Of a stretch of 64,000 bases of DNA, positions 32,010 through 44,709 are shown in pieces (positions within the stretch are counted from its first letter, which is position 1; every line of letters starts with the position of its first letter). Under the pieces are notes generated by a model. It had not been told where the DNA came from and searched no databases. It worked only from the letters and a program-made list of their open reading frames with translations. The DNA comes from Mya arenaria (Eukaryota > Mollusca > Bivalvia > Myida > Myidae): assembly GCF_026914265.1 (NCBI RefSeq), contig NC_069136.1:32449368-32513367 (forward strand). Reading direction: 5' to 3'. Position numbers and translations under genes: made by a program.

Positions 32010-35000
32010 TTAATTATCTTCCTTCCCATCAGTAGACAATCTCTTCTTGTCAGTCTTCAGTTTGTTGTAGAATTCCTCCAACTCGTTAAGTGATTCCTTT
32101 TGCTTAGCTGACTGTTTACCAGCCTCCCCTTCTGATTCCCCATCACTGGACCAGCGGGACTTACTTGGTGGAGCCTCATTGTATGGCTGCATCTGACCTT
32201 GACCCTTCCAGTCCCCTCTCCCAGTCTTTTGGATACTGTTTGACCCACGGCCCCTACCCTCACTAAACCCTCCTCGCCCACGCATAAACCTATTTTGACC
32301 TCTAAATTGACCTCTCCCTTGAAACTGACCACGACCGTAAAAAGTTCCTCTACCCCTGAAGGTTCCAACAGCTGGGGGATCATTACCCTTAGACATCTCA
32401 TGCTTGTGAAACCAGAATACCTTCTTTTCTCCCTTTTCATGTTTATATCGATCACCAGAGTCCTTGTAAGCATAGGAGTATTTCCGATATGATCCCCTAC
32501 CTGAACGTCTTTCTCTACTCCTTGATCTACCATCCCAGCTCCTTGACCTACTTCTTGACCTTGAGCCACTCTGTGACCTTCTACTTCTGGATCTTGACCT
32601 TGACGGAGATGAAGACCTTTCCCTTTTCCCACTGTATCTTCGTTCTCTTTTCATTTTGTTCATTCTCATTTTGCTTGGTGATTCAAACTTCTCTTTATTC
32701 TCATCATAAGGAGTGCCCTTGTCATCCCATCTGGATCGAAATCCTTTAAGTTTCATCAGTTTTTCCAAGTTTTTCTCCCCTTTTGTTCCAGGACCAGATG
32801 AAGAGGCTTGATTTGACCTTAAAACAGGTGAGGTATGCTTTTCCTCTACCCTGCTCCCAGACAATTTAGCTGCAACCTCAGCTGCTCTTTTAGCTACGAG
32901 ATCCTTCAGTGAGCTTGTCAGATCCTCATCTTCTACAATAGGTGATGGACTAAGCTCTTTCCACTTTTCCTGAAGTGCTTTCTTCTCTTCAGGCTTCATT
33001 CTTCTATGTGGCGGAGGTGAACTTGATATCATGTGTGAAGCTATGTAGTTGTTTATTTCCTTCACAGTATCTACTTTGGATACTTTACCAATGTTAGACT
33101 TCAATTCTGGCCCCTCCCAACGACTTTTCTTATCATCCGTAGGACTGTCCCATCTGCTCTTGATGTCTGGTAGTTCAACTGGCTCATTGTGTCTGTAAGA
33201 GGACCGATCACTTTTCCTTCGACTTATATCTCTTGAATGACTTCGGGAGCTTTGGTGCCTGTCTCTAGATCTTGAATGCGATCGTTTTCTGCCTTTGACA
33301 CTTGACCTTGAACAACTGCTTGAACTGGAATCAGATCTGGATGACTTCCTTTGCCCCTGCTTGGATTTCATGAATGACCTCCCCCTTGACGATGATCTTC
33401 TTGTTTGTTTGTGCTTGTGTTCTGGAGTCATTGGTCTATATTTAAACCTTGGGTCATTTTTAATGTCTTCTGAGTCTGGTTCCTGTTGTCTAGAATCTTG
33501 TGTTTCTCTTCCATCTTTTGAATCACGTTGCCTGTTGTCCTGTTTGTCAATATCTGGTTCCTTCTCCGGATTTTGGCTCTTTTCAGGGTGGTGTTTAAGT
33601 TTAACAGCTCTTGGAACATAGGTAGAAAACTTTGACTGGGTAGGTTCTTGTTTCTTTCCTGAGGGAGCAAAAATGTCCTGCTTGGGTCCAAGGTCTTCAC
33701 CAACATCTTCGTATCTCTTATAAGTTGTTTGTGTACTATCTTTTCCCTTGGGTTTTATAGCTATTACCCTCCTGGTTTCTCCTTGCTCTGGTGACCTATT
33801 ATAACCCCATTTTTCATCCTTCCCAGGCTTTTCACAAATTTCATATTCATCTGCTCTATTACTTTTCTTTTGGTATTCTTCTTTCCTACTGTCTTCTCTT
33901 CTGTCCCCCTCCTGTCTTTTACCATATCTTGGAGATGGTGACCTGCTTCTAGAGTAAGACCTTATCTTCTTTACATCTCTACTGCTATCTCTTCCATATG
34001 ATCTTTCACTATCTCTATCTCTTCCATATGATCGTTCACTTTCTCTTTCAAAAGCCTGGCCTTTTTCTTCACGTTTTTTATCACTGTGTCTAGGAGACCT
34101 TGATCTAGCTTGCCTCTCTGAAAATGTTCTTTTCCACTTTCCGTCGCCTCTGTCATCTATCTCCCCACTTCCTCGAGGAGAAAGTGATTCTCTTCTATCA
34201 TCAGGTTTTTTCTTCCCTACCATAATACTTCTTATTTCTTGGTTATAATCTGAATCGAAGTATGCCCCTGATTTCCTTTTGTTGTTATCTAGCTTGTCAG
34301 CAGCTTCAGTTTTTTTCTTGACCACAGATATGATCCTCCTCTCCTGATTGCCAGGTCCATCCTGATCATTTCTACTTGACTCAGAGGCATGACCACTTTC
34401 ATCAAAGCTCTCACCATATTTGCGCCTATCATAAGATTCCCTCTTGTAAGCTCTTACTGATTTCGCACTTCGCTCTTGGATATCCCACTGCCTTCCTCTC
34501 TTACCGTTATGTCTACCTATATCATTATTTCTATCATAGTCCTTCTTTTCATATTCTCTTCTATGATCCTCCTTTTTCCCACCATAGGCTCTCATGTGGT
34601 AGTCATCATACCTTGAGTCATGCTCCTCTGGGGATATGTCTTCGAGGCCGAGACGATCAGACACCTCATCTTTAGTGGGTGTCACACTCACTGACCTGTC
34701 TTGGTTGATCTGTAGTCGATCTATCTTGTGACCCCAGACCCATGCTCAGGCGAGTCTCTGTATCCCTGTTTCCTCTCATATTTGTCATATGACTCCCTCC
34801 TGCTATCTCTGAGATCTTTTCTCTCCCTGTACCTCTCTTCAACTCTCTTATACTCTTCCTCAACTTCTTCCCTTCCCCTGTATTTGTATCTCTCTCTATC
34901 AGCATCATAACCTTTTTTAGGATCAAACTCATGTTTCTCAGAACTTTTTTTGAACGCTCTAGGTTTTTGTATATCTGGGGACTTATTTCGTAGAGGACTT

Positions 35001-35273
35001 CTTTCAAAGCCAGACATCCGCCCTTTTTTCATATCAAATTCAGCCCTCTTATCATATTTTGGTGTCTCTGACCTAGTTCTCTGACCTCTTGAAGTATTAT
35101 CCCTATTCGGTGACCTTGACCTGGATGTCTTCCTTCTGTTACTTTTTGATCTTGATCTACTTCTCGAACTGGAGGAACTTGATGAACTTAAACTCTGCCT
35201 GTGATGTGACATTTGACTTTTTGCCAAATTCTCATCAAGAGATTCATTGTCATACGAGTGTCTCTTCTTGCTT
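32010..35273 (-). CDS. TTC14: TTC14-like terminal exon: Arg/Ser-rich and RGG-rich tail
   Basis: Exon of 3.26 kb after acceptor atatttcag|AAGC. It encodes about 1,080 residues: Ser runs, dispersed SRSRSR dipeptides (for example [29 protein letters not shown]), many Lys/Glu/Asp-rich stretches, then an RGG block ([20 protein letters not shown]) and an acidic/Lys end (...DGKEDN). Low-complexity RS tails suggest a splicing-speckle or mRNP role. The tail is far longer than I recall for vertebrate TTC14. The frame from 35,273 ends at 34,721, and the rest is in another frame; one extra C in the C4 run at 34,733-34,736 would join them, so this is a likely sequencing error or a real frameshift. Confidence 0.75.
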
Positions 35274-38200
35274 CTGAAATATGAAAACATTAATTGAACA
35301 TTTGAAACAGAAATAGTATGAAGATCCACTTTTAAATAAATTATGATCATTGAAAATTATATTAATGTCCGGATGCTTGTCACTTGTAATAACTTCCCAA
35401 ATGCAATCAAGAATGTTTATATTTTATTCATATATTATGGTATATTTTTACAGAACTCTGTCTCAAGTGATAATGCTTTATTTTTCATAAATGATTGTAT
35501 TTCAGTGGACCTTGTTTATAATTGTGTATCATAAGACTTCTGCAGCCAAATATATTAAATTGGTCCTAATTCTCTTGTTTGGTCAAATAAGCCAAATTGT
35601 GTAATGCTTAGTCCATATTTATCCAATAGTTTCTATTGACCAATCAAATACTTTTACTTTGTAAACTGGCCAAACTTTTAAGACACCAATTGTTGTTTTT
35701 ATACAGGTAACTGACATTGGAGTAACTCTATATGCTTTTGTCAACATTCAGCTTTACACTAAACAAGTGTACCTCTGTTCATCCTTGATGAGTTTCTTCA
35801 GTGTGTCAGTTGTTTCCTTGAAAGGGAGAGAGTGGTCCATATCTTCCTGTGTGTAGGTTGGGGGTGGGGACCTTCCACGCTTTGATCCCCTGGCACTCTC
35901 ACTCTCCTGGATTGGAGTTACAACACTTATTTTCTATTTTTACTAAAACATTGCATACTATTGTACAGTCCAAGGATGAATCTTGAATTTTACTAAAGCA
36001 AGGAATAAAACAATAGCTATGATGCTTAATTATCAAAACAGTCTATCATACTGTATATAGGACGCACACAAAAATGCATGCATCCTATCTTTAATATTAG
36101 GTTTCTGACTTTTATTTTAGGAGACAACTTCTTCCCAAATTTGCTTTAATAAAGAAATAAATGGAAGAAAATGTGTTTCTTTACATTTTTACTTTCAAAC
36201 GGACGTAAAACCCTAATTGAGCACAACAGCACAATTTTTTTTAGATCTTCCTTAATAACCAGAAACATGCACTGAGTGTCCTGTTAACCTGTTTGTACAG
36301 GACATATCGGAGAGACTCCTTGGCTTCCTGTGAGTCTGGCATCACTTCTATGGCTCGCATGTAACATTTTTCTGCTGCAAGGTAGCCATGCTCATCTTCA
36401 TGTCTGGGAATATATAACATTGCGTTTCTCAAGTTCAATCAACACTCCCTAGATTCAACACTCAATCAATATTGATGAAAATGCTCACATGAAATAGGTT
36501 ACAGGAAAATGTTTGGAATGATCAAATCAAAATGATCGTTTTTGTAATCAAAAACAAATGTCTCCCTCTCTGCACATCTTCTCAATATGATGAATATGAT
36601 GAACATTTGTAGTAAGTTTCAAATCCAAAGAGGTTCAAGAAATATGGAGCATACATGAAATGTAGTAATGTGACCGTAGACCTCTGAGTTTGGCCTTTGA
36701 CCCTAGGCTGAGATGGATGTAACACACGCTCTGCACATTGTCTCAATATTGTGAAAATAACTGTTAGCAGTTAAAGAGATATGGAGTCATATCACCTTTG
36801 ACCTGATAGTGACCTTGACCTGAACCCAGCTCACATGTGCTCTGCATGGTTAACATGGTAAATATTTGTGTTGAGTTATTTCAAAATCCTTCAAGGGGTT
36901 AAAGAGATATGGAACAGACACAAGGATCAGGATGGACCTTGTCTCCCCATTTATGGTGGAGGCATAATTATACTATTATGATCATAATTATAAATCTGAA
37001 ATAAGCTTTTGTACAAGCTTAAGAAAAACTATATTGAAAACAAAAGAATTTCTAACTTCAAACATGAAAACACAACTAACCATTTGACTAGGACATAATG
37101 ATAAGGCATAAAAAATAACGTTTGTTTCTGTTTTCCTGACATTCCCTACTTTTTGCCCCAACTCTTAACCTTTTTATTGTCTTTATAGAAGTAAATGTTC
37201 TGCTAAATGCTAAAGCATATTATATATAGTTTTTTTGGAAACTGAAAAAAAACAGAAACAATTTGCCTATTAAAAAACAAAGAAACAAGAGGGCCCTCTA
37301 CCGCTTATCTGATTGGAAAAGGGGTTCTAAAGTTATTAATCAGACAACATACTGGCTGCCGCCTGCCCGTATGCCAAAGGTGAAACTATTAGAAGTCCCA
37401 TTTTTTAACAGATGTATAAAAACATGATTTTTTTACAAAGGGCAATAACTCTTACAGTACTACACAGCACATAGATGATAAGATCCTGTGAATAAATTAA
37501 TGACGTTTTAAAATCATCCCTTCAATGATTGTAAAACAATAAGAAAATTAAAAAAAAAAAAAAATATGAATATTTAGATCAATTTAAGGTACATTTCTGT
37601 GAAAATATTTTGAAATCGAGACAATCGCAAATGGTTTTTGAAGAGAATATTTTCAAGGTTTTTGATATAGAAATGTAGTGAAAAGCCCGCCCCTGGCAAC
37701 CGTTTTTTTAAATTGGTCCATTGGAATCTAAGGTGAATAATTTCAAATTTTTCCATATAGACATTTATAGAAAAGTAGTTCTGCCCCCTGGTAGCCATGT
37801 TTTTTTACCATAACATGCCATAAGGAATTTGATAGGGGGTCACCCATTATATCTGTGAAAATATTGAAAATTCTGACCAGCAGGTTCTGATGAGAAGTTT
37901 TCTGTATAAACAGTGAAAAATAGCCCCACCCAGTGGTTTCTTAGAAAAGTTTTTTCCTTTCAGTTGCCATGAAAACCAGAGTTCTGCATGGAACCACTTG
38001 TATTTATTTATGAAGGAATCTGGAAGAGGACCATCCAAGAAACCTCTCAAAATTGTTTGAAATTATTGTTAAGGAGAAGTTGTTTGAAGGAAAATGCCGA
38101 GTATGGTAGGAAGAGTCTCAATATCTCATGCCTAATACTTTCTGCTCAGGTGAGCTAAATAAAGATTTTTTGACCTAACTATCCTCAAAAAACTTTGCAT

Positions 38201-40274
38201 GTCACTGGAAAAAAACATAGATTTATTTTTATGCCTTAGCATAATTGAGATTATGAACTGAAATGTAATAAAAAAAATTTAACAAGCATACGTTTTGCCC
38301 TTGGCTAGTAGCGTTTCATGCATGTATTTGATGGCATTTGGGTGTTTGGGGTTCAAGGTAAGGGCTTCCTCAAAGTCTTCAAGGGCTCGAGTGTAGCTCT
38401 CTGTATTGGCATACCTTAATGAAGTAGAAAAAGTACAAACATTTACCTTTTTGAAGAATAGAATAAAGCTCATCTAACCATTTTTTTCTTATAAATATAA
38501 TATGACCTTGTTGTGGTTTATGCTAACAGAAATGTATGTACAAAGTATGTCCATTGAGTATGTAACACAGATTTTGCAACAAAATTAACACTGATCAAAA
38601 CAGTTTGTGAAAACATGAGAAGCTTGAAAGTTTAATACATAACAAAGATTTGCTACAACATGAAGTAATGGTAAAAATTGTGCCTTACAGTGCACCCCTG
38701 GCCACCAGTGCCTCAACATTGGTTTTGTCAATCTGAAGTGCCTTGTTCAGTTTCTGCATTGCCTCTGTCTCACGTCCCTCCTTGAAGAAGGCCACCCCCT
38801 CAGCAACACTGCCAGAGATTATACACAATTATTTGTAAATACATCAGTAGTCATAATGTTCTTTTTATACATTGGTCTGTTTTCATTTTTTTTTTTCATG
38901 AAAAATAAATATGATACGAAAATTTTTTTTTGCATTTACACTCATCACGAGGTTTGAATACAAGAGCAGATGTCCCACTGAGACTATAAATTTACCTTCC
39001 AACAACAAACTTACCATGCATATGCCCATTTCTGGGACTGCTGTTTCTTCAGGCTTTCAGCATACTCTTTTTCTGGGATTGCTAGCCTACAAACAACATC
39101 CAGATAATGAAAATTAAAATATTTTCTTTTAATTAAACCCTTGTATAAAGTACATGTATTAACAAATGTTTTGGATGTATGTAAAGCAATTGAATGTACT
39201 AACACAGCTATTGAAATATATTATAAAGCTTGACGGTAAATACTATGATGCTTTACTTCAAAAGCATTGTACCTTTTATTTAGTATAACTGCCACTCTAG
39301 CATGACAATATTGCATCATGTTGATCATATCTTTACTTGCAATTCAGAATGAAATCTCTACAACACCCTGTAAATAAAACACAAGTCACATCTTCACTAG
39401 AAACACCAACATCTTCTAAGCTTTGTTGTACCGCCAACCTGTAAAATAAAAATTCCTGAAAGAAATACCATGGTTCCTTCTTCCTGAGTGTCCATTTTTT
39501 TTCTTCCATCCATTGTGTATGATTAGGACATGCTCATACAATTATCAGGACATGTATTTACCGATGCAGCCCTCTCATGAGCGATGCTTCCTGTTTCTGA
39601 CGTAGCACTCCCAGAAGATACGACACATTTCCCGGATTTGTGAACCCCAAAATGGAATTAACAAGCTCATCAAATGTCAGTCCCCTGATGTGCAGTTTTC
39701 TCCTGGAAAGTAAAACATTTCAGTATAAAGGGCAACACAAATGCTATATCATGATTAAGTGATTTAGTAAAAATTTCATTGTAATAGCTTTGTTAATAAG
39801 AAAGTAGACCAATTGGTCACAGTCAAGATTATCAGAGGACAACATTGATATTTGTTTTCAAAAGAGTACACAGTCCAAATTTCATTGCTGAAGATTTAAA
39901 AATAAAAAGTAGGTCAATGGGGGTGGGTCTAGGTTTGACCTCAGAGGCATAATTTGAACAAATTTGATCGCCATCAAATATCTACAAATATCTAAGGTCT
40001 GGGCTAGCCGTTTCAGACAAGTACATTTTCATACATAAGCCTAAAGGAAACTGTGACCGCCTAGGACTTTGAAAGTTTTATCCAAAGGGGCATAATTTGA
40101 ACAATCTTGGTACAGGACTACTATATGATGCTATATAACAAATATCAAGGGGTTAGGCCCAGCTGTTTGTGCACAGTTGAGCTAAATACACACCACAAAA
40201 ACATTTACTTGGACAAAAGACATGAACAGTATATACCTGTACTGAACTGGAAAATCTTCCTCATGAATAAGACC
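32010..40274 (-). CDS. TTC14: TTC14-like tetratricopeptide repeat protein (3' part of gene)
   Basis: Minus strand, eight exons with consistent splice sites and phases: 40,274-40,237; 39,702-39,562; 39,086-39,015; 38,808-38,689; 38,414-38,292; 36,403-36,289; 35,906-35,773; 35,273-32,010. Spliced, they read [20 protein letters not shown], ...[44 protein letters not shown]...[11 protein letters not shown], then [20 protein letters not shown] and [20 protein letters not shown], which are tandem TPR helices, and a basic, Ser/Arg-rich tail. The TPR block matches vertebrate TTC14 as I remember it (…CVKIGVDYFKVGR…[11 protein letters not shown]…). TTC14 is a nuclear S1/TPR protein of poorly known function. 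The N-terminal S1-domain exons are absent: the gene runs into the N gap at 40,439. The acceptor of exon 40,274 (ccacatttcag) is good. Confidence 0.82.
36540..36970. repeat. Bivalve-type repeat in a TTC14 intron
   Basis: Repeated 'gctctgcacattgtctcaat', 'aaagagatatgga' and 'gaccttgacctgaaccc' blocks, ending 'ccatttatggtggaggcataat'. Non-coding, degenerate internal repetition. Confidence 0.5.
37285..38160. mobile_element. ACAAGAGGGCC-type bivalve repeat in a TTC14 intron
   Basis: Begins aacaagagggccctctaccgc and ends tgctcaggtgagctaaa, the end pair of a high-copy bivalve element. The interior has three parallel blocks of 'ttttc.atatagaaatgtag.gaaaa' and 'cccctggcaaccgttttttt'. Non-coding. It is in the 1.9-kb intron between the exons at 38,292 and 36,403. 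Confidence 0.6.
39337..39438 (-). CDS. Possible 102-nt cassette exon of the TTC14-like gene
   Basis: Minus strand, between exons 39,702-39,562 and 39,086-39,015. Acceptor ttttacag|GTTGG and donor GCAA|gtaaag. Length is 102 (a multiple of 3), the phase (1+99+2) matches both neighbours, and there is no stop ([20 protein letters not shown]...). Skipping or including it keeps the frame. No TPR-like content and no remembered counterpart in vertebrate TTC14, so it may be chance. Confidence 0.35.
39790..40190. repeat. Fragment of the AGGCCCAAAAGGGCC family in a TTC14 intron
   Basis: 'aggacaacattgatatttgttttcaaaa', 'gcataatttgaacaa' (twice) and 'aacaaatatcaagggg' match the interior of 14,893-16,152, without either end. 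Lies between the exons at 39,702 and 40,237. Confidence 0.6.
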
Positions 40275-40438
40275 CTGAAATGTGGACATAATGAGCCAAG
40301 TTTGTTTCTTAAATTGAATCGCTACCATCTCATCTTACCTATTCAATACAAAAACAAACAATTTTAAATAAAGTCCTACAATTAATCATAAAAGAAAAAA
40401 CAAAACCCCAACCAAAATTTGTTTCCTCTAAATTTAAA

Positions 40439-40538
40439 NNNNNNNNNNNNNNNNNNNNNNNNNNNNNNNNNNNNNNNNNNNNNNNNNNNNNNNNNNNNNN
40501 NNNNNNNNNNNNNNNNNNNNNNNNNNNNNNNNNNNNNN
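40439..40538. other. 100-N assembly gap
   Basis: Exactly 100 N. A conventional scaffold gap of unknown true size. The TTC14-like gene enters it from the left and only LINE sequence follows on the right, so the join may be wrong. Confidence 0.99.
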
Positions 40539-43020
40539 TTTTATTTGAAATTGGTCTAATATCTTAAGATCCTCCATAGCCCATACCTCTGAACCATATC
40601 ATAATATTGGTACAATCATTGAATTAAACAAATACAATTGTAAAGAGTAAGCTAAGTTAAGTTTACGAGATTTCTTTATAAGTGCAAACATTGCTTTACG
40701 AGCTTGATCTACCAAACGCTTTTTAGTTTTAGTAAATCTACCATTGTAGCTAAACATAACACCAAGATACACAAACTCATCGACAATATCTACTTTAGCG
40801 CCATCATAGTAGAAATCCTGTCCTCTCAGTAATGTTCTTTTAGACTTACAAAAAACAATAACTTTAGTTTTACTAGGATTAACTTTTAAATCCCACATAT
40901 CACAATATTATAGCATGGCATTCAATGCCGCTTGCAAGTCGGCGTGAGATTCGGCGAGAATAACTGTGTCATCAGCATAAAGTAATATATAAAGACGTAG
41001 GTAAACATCTACATCATTATCACTTAAACATTCAAAGGTACTTTTAGAAAAGGTTTCAAGCCCTTCAAACCTACTTGACATAGACTGAGTCAAATCATTA
41101 AGAAACAGAGAAAATAGTATCGGGGAAAGGTTCTCACCTTGCCTAACACCAGCTTGACTACTAAAAAACTCTGATAATGAATTACCAACTTTAACACATG
41201 ACTTAGCAATATCATACATACTAATAATTATCTTAATACATTTACCATCTATATTATTTTCTAAGAGTTTATGCCACAAAGCTATTCTATTAACACTATC
41301 AAATGCTTTCTTGTAATCATTAAAGGCACAGTAAAGTTCTACCTTTCTTTAAATAAAAAATCAAGATTTTCAAAGAAAAAACATGATCAATGGTACTATA
41401 ATTTTTTCTGAAACCTGCTTGCTCCTCACAGAGCAAATTGTGGTTAACCAGGAAAGAGTTTAATCTGTTATTTAGGACAGTCGTAAATAATTTCCCCATA
41501 CAAGTTAAATTGTAATGCCTCTATAATTATCCGGGTCATTGATGCTACTCTTGTATTTATAAATTGGGAAAATGATGCCTCTACTCCAAACCTCTGGAAA
41601 TACTCTAGAATCAATTAAATGATATTAAATAGTGTGCATACAAGTAATAAGAAAGACTCACTTCCATTATACTTAAGGTATTCGTTTGAAATATTATCAA
41701 ATGAAGAAGGTCATTTATTGTTTTTCAAGCTGTGTACCGCTTTTCTAAATTCATCAATACTAGATACCATATTTAATTCCTCATTATTGCCCGAGATTGA
41801 ATCAAAATCAATTTCTGAATACATATCTGCATCATTGGTTGACGAAGTTCGATTAAACTTGACAAAGTGTTCATAAAATGCATCTTTAGAAATGCTAGAC
41901 AAGGTTTTTTTTTCTTTTCATCACAATATTTATCTAATAATCCCCAAATGGCTTTGGGATCAGAATAACGAAGATTTTTTAACTTTTTATTTACACCCCC
42001 TTTGAAAGTATTCATTTTCTTATTCGTTAATTTCTTATAAGACTTACTATTGTTAACTAAGGAAGCAACACTTTCATTTGTTCTATTAAATCTGTACTTA
42101 TTTTTACTTTTTATATAATTAGCTTTAGCATCTCTACAATCATTATCATATCATTCTTTCTTAAAGCGTTTACGAACAGGTGTTTTATTAACAATTTTCT
42201 TTTCTAACAACAATTGAGATTTACCAGCAGCATTAGTTAAAATATTAGAATCACTATTCGTCAAATTATTAACCACATCAACAGGATACTGTTTACTAAT
42301 ACCTAAGCTATCTATTTCATCTGCCAAAGCAGTGATCTTAAACTCATCAATGTGACTTGCAAATTGATGTTTTGCATTATTATCCCATATTGGTCTTTTA
42401 ACAACATCATCAGTGGAATCAACAACATTTTTAACATAGTCAGAACTTAAATATAATGACATATTAATACTAAATTCTACACAAGATCGAGTGAACATCA
42501 GAAAACAATGGATCATGTTCCTGCACCTCAAAATGTACAATTCTGGGAAATATTCCGGCGATAACCAAACATAATCTATAAGAGTACTGCTTATACATGT
42601 ACACTGATCAATATCAATATCTTTGCCTAACCTTCCATTAGCTATGTATAGGTTAGCAGACTTACATAGATCTATCAAACGATAACCATATTTATTTGGA
42701 GCATGAGTATCACGTGAACACCTTTCAACTGAAAATCCTAGATCCAATAAATTGGCAATGGAGAACATATTCCTAGTAGTAACATCTAAGTTTTGAGATG
42801 CAATATAAGAATCAATTTTCACAAAATCTATTAGTTCTTTAGTATGAGCATTTAAATCGCCCATTATAGCAAAGTATGCATTATCAAATTCTGTATAAAT
42901 ATCGACAATATCGCGTTCTAATTTATCAAAAATATCGATAGAACTGTACTTTGAACCTTCAGGTGGTGTATAAACTGTACCAACAATTACATTACTGTAT
43001 ACAGCCATAAGATATTACCG
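40539..43020 (-). mobile_element. Second APE-type LINE, minus strand, 3' end cut by the gap
   Basis: On the minus strand: endonuclease from 43,008 (GTVYTPPEGSKYSS; IMGDLNAHTKE; LIDLCKSANLYIANGRLG; STLIDYVWLS) to 42,151; linker pieces at 42,015-41,711 (AIWGLLDKYCDEK; DEFRKAVHSLKNNK); reverse transcriptase at 41,279-40,908 (AGVRQGENLSPILFSLFLND; LLYADDTVILAES) and 40,898-40,599 (KVNPSKTKVIVF; EFVYLGVMFSYNGR). It is the same broad class as the LINE at 13,285 but clearly another family. At least three to four frame changes or stops break it; the endonuclease piece is the longest intact part (285 codons). The start of the endonuclease and any ORF1 are missing. Confidence 0.82.
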
Positions 43021-43094
43021 TAAAGTAAACCATGAAACTGTTTACTGCGACCATTTCTGTTTCAGGAGCACACATCATTTCCCAATTTAAAGTA

Positions 43095-43286
43095 TTATAA
43101 CTATATAAAGGGATTTCAACTTGGACGTCTAATATGACAACATGGGTGGACATCCTCCAGTCAGCTTTGAAAGTGCTCCGTCACCACGAGCAGTTTCCAT
43201 TACGATGTGCCATGTACGAAAGGATTTTGATCGCTAACAATAAAAAGATGATAGAGGTTATATGGGAAACGTTTTCACATTATTAA
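43095..43286 (+). CDS. Short unknown ORF, possibly an exon
   Basis: ATG at 43,134; stop at 43,284-43,286, giving 50 residues (MTTWVDILQSALKVLRHHEQ, then FPLRCAMYERILIANNKKMI...). The frame is open about 13 codons upstream of the ATG. A ctgtttcag acceptor-like string lies at about 43,065. The predicted product is regular, amphipathic and helix-like, unlike random AT-rich translation. It lies in the only unique stretch between the LINE and copy 2. Not recognised. Confidence 0.3.
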
Positions 43287-43816
43287 ATGATAGTGGGGAT
43301 TCAAAAGTAGATAATGTCGTAAAATTACTTATTTGCTACCTAATGGTTTAAAGCTTTCTATGAGTATAACATAACTGTATGGGATGCAGTTTTGGTATAT
43401 CTTGATGCCGTGATGACTTATGATTACTATAATAAAACGAAGAGTTGACTAAAAGAGATCCAGTTTAATAAAATACGTACTATATGGGATCCGGTTTTTA
43501 TTACTTGACAAATGTATGGTCATATTACATCAGACAGTTGATTAAAAGGATTCAGTTTTGGTCAAATGGAGTTTATGGTACACAATAACTATATATGTTG
43601 TATCCAGTTTTGGCATCTCTACTGTAGGCAAGGCAATGAACGCACATTGAAATGATCAGTTGACGTAACTAACTATAAGGGGTTCAGTTTTGGCTAACTG
43701 CATGTTTTCAACATACATTTATGGGTATTGAATTACTAGATGGATCCAGGCTTGATATCAGTGAAAGCATATTGAAATGTAAAGTTGACTTAACTGACTA
43801 AAAGGGATTCAGTTTT

Positions 43817-44455
43817 TATGCCCCCACAAAGTGGCGGCATATAGGGTTGCCCTTGTCCGTACGTACGTCTGTCTGTCTGTCTGTACGTACGTACGTCCCG
43901 AAGATTGTTTCCGATCTAATTCTTGAAAACCGTTTGTCCAATCCTCACCAAACTTTAAACACATGTTTGTGACCATAATATCTTGATCAAGTTCGATAGT
44001 CATGAAAATCGCTTTAGTCATTTAGGAGTTACGGCCCTTTTTTGCCAAAAATACTTCAAAAATATATGTTTCCAATCTAATTCTTGAAAACTGTTTGTCC
44101 AATCCTCACCAAACTTTAAACACATGTTTGTGACCATAATATCTTGATCAAGTTCGATAGTCATGGAAATCGCTTTAGTCATTTAGGAGTTACGGCCCTT
44201 TTTTGCCAAAAATACTTCAAAAATATATGTTTCCAATCTAATTCTTGAAAAGTATGTGTCCAATGTGGATCCAACAAGTTTTTTCATGCCTGAATGGCGC
44301 CATATAACCTATACAGTCTTGCGATGCCGTAAAACCCAACTCAACTCAACTTATCCTATATGTGCAGATTATCCTGAATAATCATTATGGCTTATTTTCT
44401 GTGACAAAAAAATCGAAGTGGGGGCATCCGTGTCCTATGGACACATTTCTAGTTG
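43817..44455. repeat. Bivalve-type repeat with 'tatgccccca' ends, copy 2
   Basis: Counterpart of 425-1063, including the 161-bp tandem units (about 43,913-44,255). Confidence 0.6.
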
Positions 44456-44669
44456 TTAACTGCATTTTATGGATACTGGTTGAGGGCACATATCCGAACA
44501 CGTCACAAATACCGAAGAGTTATTAAAAGATGCGTTTGTTTACCGTGGTCAATAAGTCGATTATCTAGATCAATACAGACGCTTACCCTAGCAACGCTTG
44601 TGAAGATTCGTCTTGTTGCGCGGGTGCATCAGCACCAGCGCATATATTAATTCCCTGGTGCAATGGGCT

Positions 44670-44709
44670 TGCGCATGCGGCGTGTTGATCGCGCATGCGC
44701 CGTTTTATA
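44670..44709. promoter_or_regulatory. Paired NRF-1-like palindromes, copy 2
   Basis: Same two sites as 1278-1309, unchanged, about 450 bases upstream of the copy-2 zinc-finger/Myb-like ATG. Confidence 0.45.

Noticed and set aside
32295-35007. Many ORFs on the plus strand and in other frames across the TTC14-like tail
   Set aside because: They are shadows of a long low-complexity coding exon with biased codons.
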